In this document: positions 60,201-64,000 of the stretch, one piece after another
Layout: each line of letters begins with the position of its first letter
How positions within the stretch are numbered: the stretch's first letter is position 1
Assembly (NCBI RefSeq): GCF_024509145.1
Contig: NC_071597.1
Span: 62,001 to 126,000 of the forward strand
DNA from: Vidua macroura
Taxonomy: Eukaryota > Chordata > Aves > Passeriformes > Viduidae
DNA length: 64,000 nucleotides
Direction of reading: 5' to 3'
The notes under the pieces: model-generated
Told to the model about the DNA's origin: nothing
Databases searched by the model: none
The model's input: only the letters and a program-made list of their open reading frames with translations
Made by a program: the position numbers and the translations under genes

Positions 60201-61410
60201 CTGGGCTGGCCACTTTTCTCTCCCAAGGAAAAAGGCTGATCTTTGCCTCCAGGGGCCTGTGGCCCTGAGTGGCCGGACACCTCCAAAAATCCAAACGATC
60301 GAAGATGTGTCGCAGACCCAAGCTGCCCCCACCTCAAACCTGTGCTGCCCTGAGAGTCCCAAAGGAACCCTACAAACTGACATCAGGAACCTGGGCTGGC
60401 CACTTTTCTTTCCCAAGGAAAAAGGCTGATCTTTGCCTCCAGGGGCCTGTGGCCCTGAAGTGGCCGGACACCTCCAAAAATCCAAACGATCGAAGATGTG
60501 TCGCAGACCCAAGCTGCCCCCACCTCAAACCTGTGCTGCCCTGACAGTCCCAAGGGAACCCTAGAAACTGACATCAGGAACCTGGGCTGGCCACTTTTCT
60601 CTCCCAAGGAAAAAGGCTGATCTTTGTCTCCAGGGGCCTGTGGCCCTGAAGTGGCCGGACACCTCCAAAAATCCAAATGATCGAAGATGTGTCGCAGACC
60701 CAAGCTGCCCCCACCTCAAACCTGTGCTGCCCTGACAGTCCCAAGGGAACCCTACAAACTGACATCAGGAACCTGGGCTGGCCACTTTTCTTTCCCAAGG
60801 AAAAAGGCTGATCTTTGCCTCCAGGGGCCTGTGGCCCTGACTGGCCGGACACCTCCAAAAATCCAAACGATCGAGGATGTGTCACAGACCCACGCTGGCC
60901 CAGCTCAAACCTGTGCTGCCCTGACAGTCCCAAGGGAACCCTACAAACTGACATCAGGAACCTGGGCTGGCCACTTTTCTTTCCCAAGGAAAAAGGCTGA
61001 TCTTTGCCTCCAGGGGCCTGCGGCCCTGAGTGGCCGGACACCTCCAAAAATCCAAACGATCGAAGATGTGTCGCAGACCCAAGCTGCCCCCACCTCAAAC
61101 CTGTGCTGCCCTGACAGTCCCAAGGGAACCCTACAAACTGACATCAGGAACCTGGGCTGGCCACTTTTCTTTCCCAAGGAAAAAGGACCGGTCTTTGTCT
61201 CCAGGGGCCTGTGACATTGAGTGGCCCGACACCTCCAAAAATCCAAACGATCGAAGATGTGTCGCAGACCCAAGCTGCCCCCACCTCAAACCTGTGCTGC
61301 CCTGACAGTCCCAAGGGAACCCTACAAACTGACATCAGGAACCTGGGCTGGCCACTTTTCTTTCCCAAGGAAAAAGGCTGATCTTTGCCTCCAGGGGCCT
61401 GTGGCCCTGA
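57221..61410 (+). repeat. 22-monomer higher-order repeat, unit 3
   Basis: Its order follows unit 1 more closely than unit 2 over 57,221-60,780, as expected from the 8,377-bp (two-unit) duplication. After about 60,850 a type E monomer joins directly onto a 'ctgactggccgg' monomer, and the following type D and 'ccctagaaactg' monomers repeat those of 54,480-55,180 at an offset of 6,663 bp (35 monomers). This marks another exchange breakpoint. Confidence 0.8.
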
Positions 61411-64000
61411 AGTGGCCGGACACCTCCAAAAATCCAAACGATCGAAGATGTGTCGCAGACCCAAGCTGCCCCCACCTCAAACCTGTGCTGCCCTGACAGT
61501 CCCAAGGGAACCCTAGAAACTGACATCAGGAACCTGGGCTGGCCACTTTTCTCTCCCAAGGAAAAAGGCTGATCTTTGCCTCCAGGGGCCTGTGGCCCTG
61601 AGTGGCCGGACACCTCCAAAAATCCAAACGATCGAAGATGTGTCGCAGACCCAAGCTGCCCCCAGCTCAAACCTGTGCTGCCCTGACAGTCCCAAAGGAA
61701 CCCTACAAACTGACATCAGGAACCTGGGCTGGCCACTTTTCTTTCCCAAGGAAAAAGGCTGATCTTTGCCTCCAGGGGCCTGTGGCCCTGAAGTGGCCGG
61801 ACACCTCCAAAAATCCAAACGATCGAAGATGTGTCGCAGACCCAAGCTGCCCCCACCTCAAACCTGTGCTGCCCTGACAGTCCCAAGGGAACCCTACAAA
61901 CTGACATCAGGAACCTGGGCTGGCCACTTTTCTCTCCCAAGGAAAAAGGCTGATCTTTGCCTCCAGGGGCCTGTGGCCCTGAGTGGCCGGACACCTCCAA
62001 AAATCCAAACGATCGAAGATGTGTCGCAGACCCAAGCTGCCCCCACCTCAAACCTGTGCTGCCCTGACAGTCCCAAAGGAACCCTACAAACTGACATCAG
62101 GAACCTGGGCTGGCCACTTTTCTTTCCCAAGGAAAAAGGCTGATCTTTGCCTCCAGGGGCCTGTGGCCCTGAAGTGGCCGGACACCTCCAAAAATCCAAA
62201 CGATCGAAGATGTGTCGCAGACCCAAGCTGCCCCCACCTCAAACCTGTGCTGCCCTGACAGTCCCAAGGGAACCCTACAAACTGACATCAGGAACCTGGG
62301 CTGGCCACTTTTCTTTCCCAGGGAAAAGGACCAGTCTTTGTCTCCAGGGGCCTGTGGCCCTGAAGTGGCCAGACACCTCCAAAAATCCAAACGATCGAGG
62401 ATGTGTCGCAGACCCAAGCTGCCCCCAGCTCAAACCTGTGCTGCCCTGACAGTCCCAAGGGAACCCTACAAACTGACATCAGGAACCTGGGCTGGCCACT
62501 TTTCTTTCCCAAGGAAAAAGGCTGATCTTTGCCTCCAGGGGCCTGTGGCCCTGAGTGGCCGGACACCTCCAAAAATCCAAACGATCGAAGATGTGTCGCA
62601 GACCCAAGCTGCCCCCACCTCAAACCTGTGCTGCCCTGACAGTCCCAAAGGAACCCTACAAACTGACATCAGGAACCTGGGCTGGCCACTTTTCTTTCCC
62701 AAGGAAAAAGGCTGATCTTTGCCTCCAGGGGCCTGTGGCCCTGAAGTGGCCGGACACCTCCAAAAATCCAAACGATCGAAGATGTGTCGCAGACCCAAGC
62801 TGCCCCCACCTCAAACCTGTGCTGCCCTGACAGTCCCAAGGGAACCCTACAAACTGACATCAGGAACCTGGGCTGGCCACTTTTCTCTCCCAAGGAAAAA
62901 GGCTGATCTTTGCCTCCAGGGGCCTGTGGCCCTGAGTGGCCGGACACCTCCAAAAATCCAAACGATCGAGGATGTGTCGCAGACCCAAGCTGCCCCCACC
63001 TCAAACCTGTGCTGCCCTGACAGTCCCAAAGGAACCCTACAAACTGACATCAGGAACCTGGGCTGGCCACTTTTCTTTCCCAAGGAAAAAGGCTGATCTT
63101 TGCCTCCAGGGGCCTGTGGCCCTGAAGTGGCCGGACACATCCAAAAATCCAAACGATCGAAGATGTGTCGCAGACCCAAGCTGCCCCCTGCTCAAACCTG
63201 TGCTGCCCTGACAGTCCCAAGGGAACCCTACAAACTGACATCAGGAACCTGGGCTGGCCACTTTTCTTTCCCAGGGAAAAGGACTGGTCTTTGTCTCCAG
63301 GGGCCTGTGGCCCTGAAGTGGCCGGACACCTCCAAAAATCCAAATGATCGAAGATGTGTCGCAGACCCAAGCTGCCCCCACCTCAAACCTGTGCTGCCCT
63401 GACAGTCCCAAGGGAACCCTACAAACTGACATCAAGAACCTGGGCTGGCCACTTTTCTTTCCCAAGGAAAAAGGCTGATCTTTGCCTACAGGGGCCTGTG
63501 GCCCTGACTGGCCGGACACCTCCAAAAATCCAAACGATCGAAGATGTGTCGCAGACCCAAGCTGCCCCCACCTCAAACCTGTGCTGCCCTGACAGTCCCA
63601 AGGGAACCCTACAAACTGACATCAGGAACCTGGGCTGGCCACTTTTCTCTCCCAAGGAAAAAGGCTGATCTTTGCCTCCAGGGGCCTGTGGCCCTGAGTG
63701 GCCGGACACCTCCAAAAATCCAAACGATCGAAGATGTGTCGCAGACCCAAGCTGCCCCCACCTCAAACCTGTGCTGCCCTGACAGTCCCAAAGGAACCCT
63801 ACAAACTGACATCAGGAACCTGGGCTGGCCACTTTTCTTTCCCAAGGAAAAAGGCTGATCTTTGCCTCCAGGGGCCTGTGGCCCTGAAGTGGCCGGACAC
63901 CTCCAAAAATCCAAACGATCGAAGATGCGTCGCAGACCCAAGCTGCCCCCACCTCAAACCTGTGCTGCCCTGACAGTCCCAAGGGAACCCTACAAACTGA

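Larger units (their letters stand above)
20946..64000 (+). repeat. Satellite array C, about 226 head-to-tail monomers
   Basis: This is the same monomer and strand as array A. The first monomer is truncated and enters at 'gggaaccctacaaac'; the array runs off the right edge of the window. Recurrent classes are: type A ('cccaaggaaaaaggctgatc'), type B ('cccagggaaaaggaccagtc'), type C (189 bp, 'gctgacgtcttttctttcc'), type D ('gtgacattgagtggcccg'), type E ('cacgctggcccagctc'), and type F ('gctgatccttacctcc'). Two further polymorphisms, 'cccccacctc'/'cccccagctc' and 'ctttcccaagg'/'ctctcccaagg', are spread among them. The ordered recurrence of classes defines the higher-order repeats listed separately. 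I found no gene, transposon or spacer in 43 kb. Confidence 0.97.

Overview
This window is essentially all repetitive DNA, and I find no protein-coding or RNA gene I can support. About 59 of the 64 kb is one tandem satellite with a monomer of 189-191 bp and about 55% G+C in the monomer I counted (371-561). It runs head-to-tail on the + strand from 1 to about 15,918 (roughly 83 monomers) and from about 20,946 to the end (roughly 226 monomers). The many short open frames seen on both strands are shadows of the satellite: the monomer has few stop codons, and its length is not a multiple of three in the commonest classes, so the same few peptides reappear in successive frames.

The sequence suggests a vertebrate. 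A short interstitial block of telomeric CCCTAA/TTAGGG-type repeats lies at 19,519-19,561, and the 190-bp monomer is close to one nucleosome plus linker, as in centromeric or pericentromeric satellites. Birds have well-known centromeric satellites of about 190 bp, so an avian source is a reasonable guess, but I did not identify the monomer against a known family.

Layout. (1) 1-15,918: satellite array A. (2) 15,919-18,250: a composite subtelomere-like island of degenerate CCCTAAAA-like A-rich tracts, C-rich 'CCTCAGCC...TGTCACCCTC' minisatellites and G-rich TTAGGG-containing stretches, arranged as about two diverged copies. (3) 18,252-19,519: a diverged half monomer on + that folds back onto about six monomers on the - strand. 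(4) 19,519-20,945: telomeric repeats abutting a truncated satellite monomer, a 37-bp minisatellite with E-boxes, a perfect 26-bp inverted repeat around an AT-rich spacer, an exact 40 x 12-bp minisatellite, and a purine-rich tract. (5) 20,946-64,000: satellite array C, same strand as A.

The satellite is organised in higher-order repeats. Diagnostic monomer classes recur with fixed offsets of about 1.33, 1.90, 2.09, 4.00, 4.19, 4.38, 4.57, 6.47 and 8.38 kb (7, 10, 11, 21, 22, 23, 24, 34 and 44 monomers). Some copies are almost identical over several kb, which points to recent unequal exchange or segmental amplification. The same blocks occur on both sides of the island (for example 11.15-13.0 kb and 52.5-54.35 kb), so A and C are parts of one array. 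The most interesting part is the island: it has the parts list of a chromosome end buried inside a satellite array.
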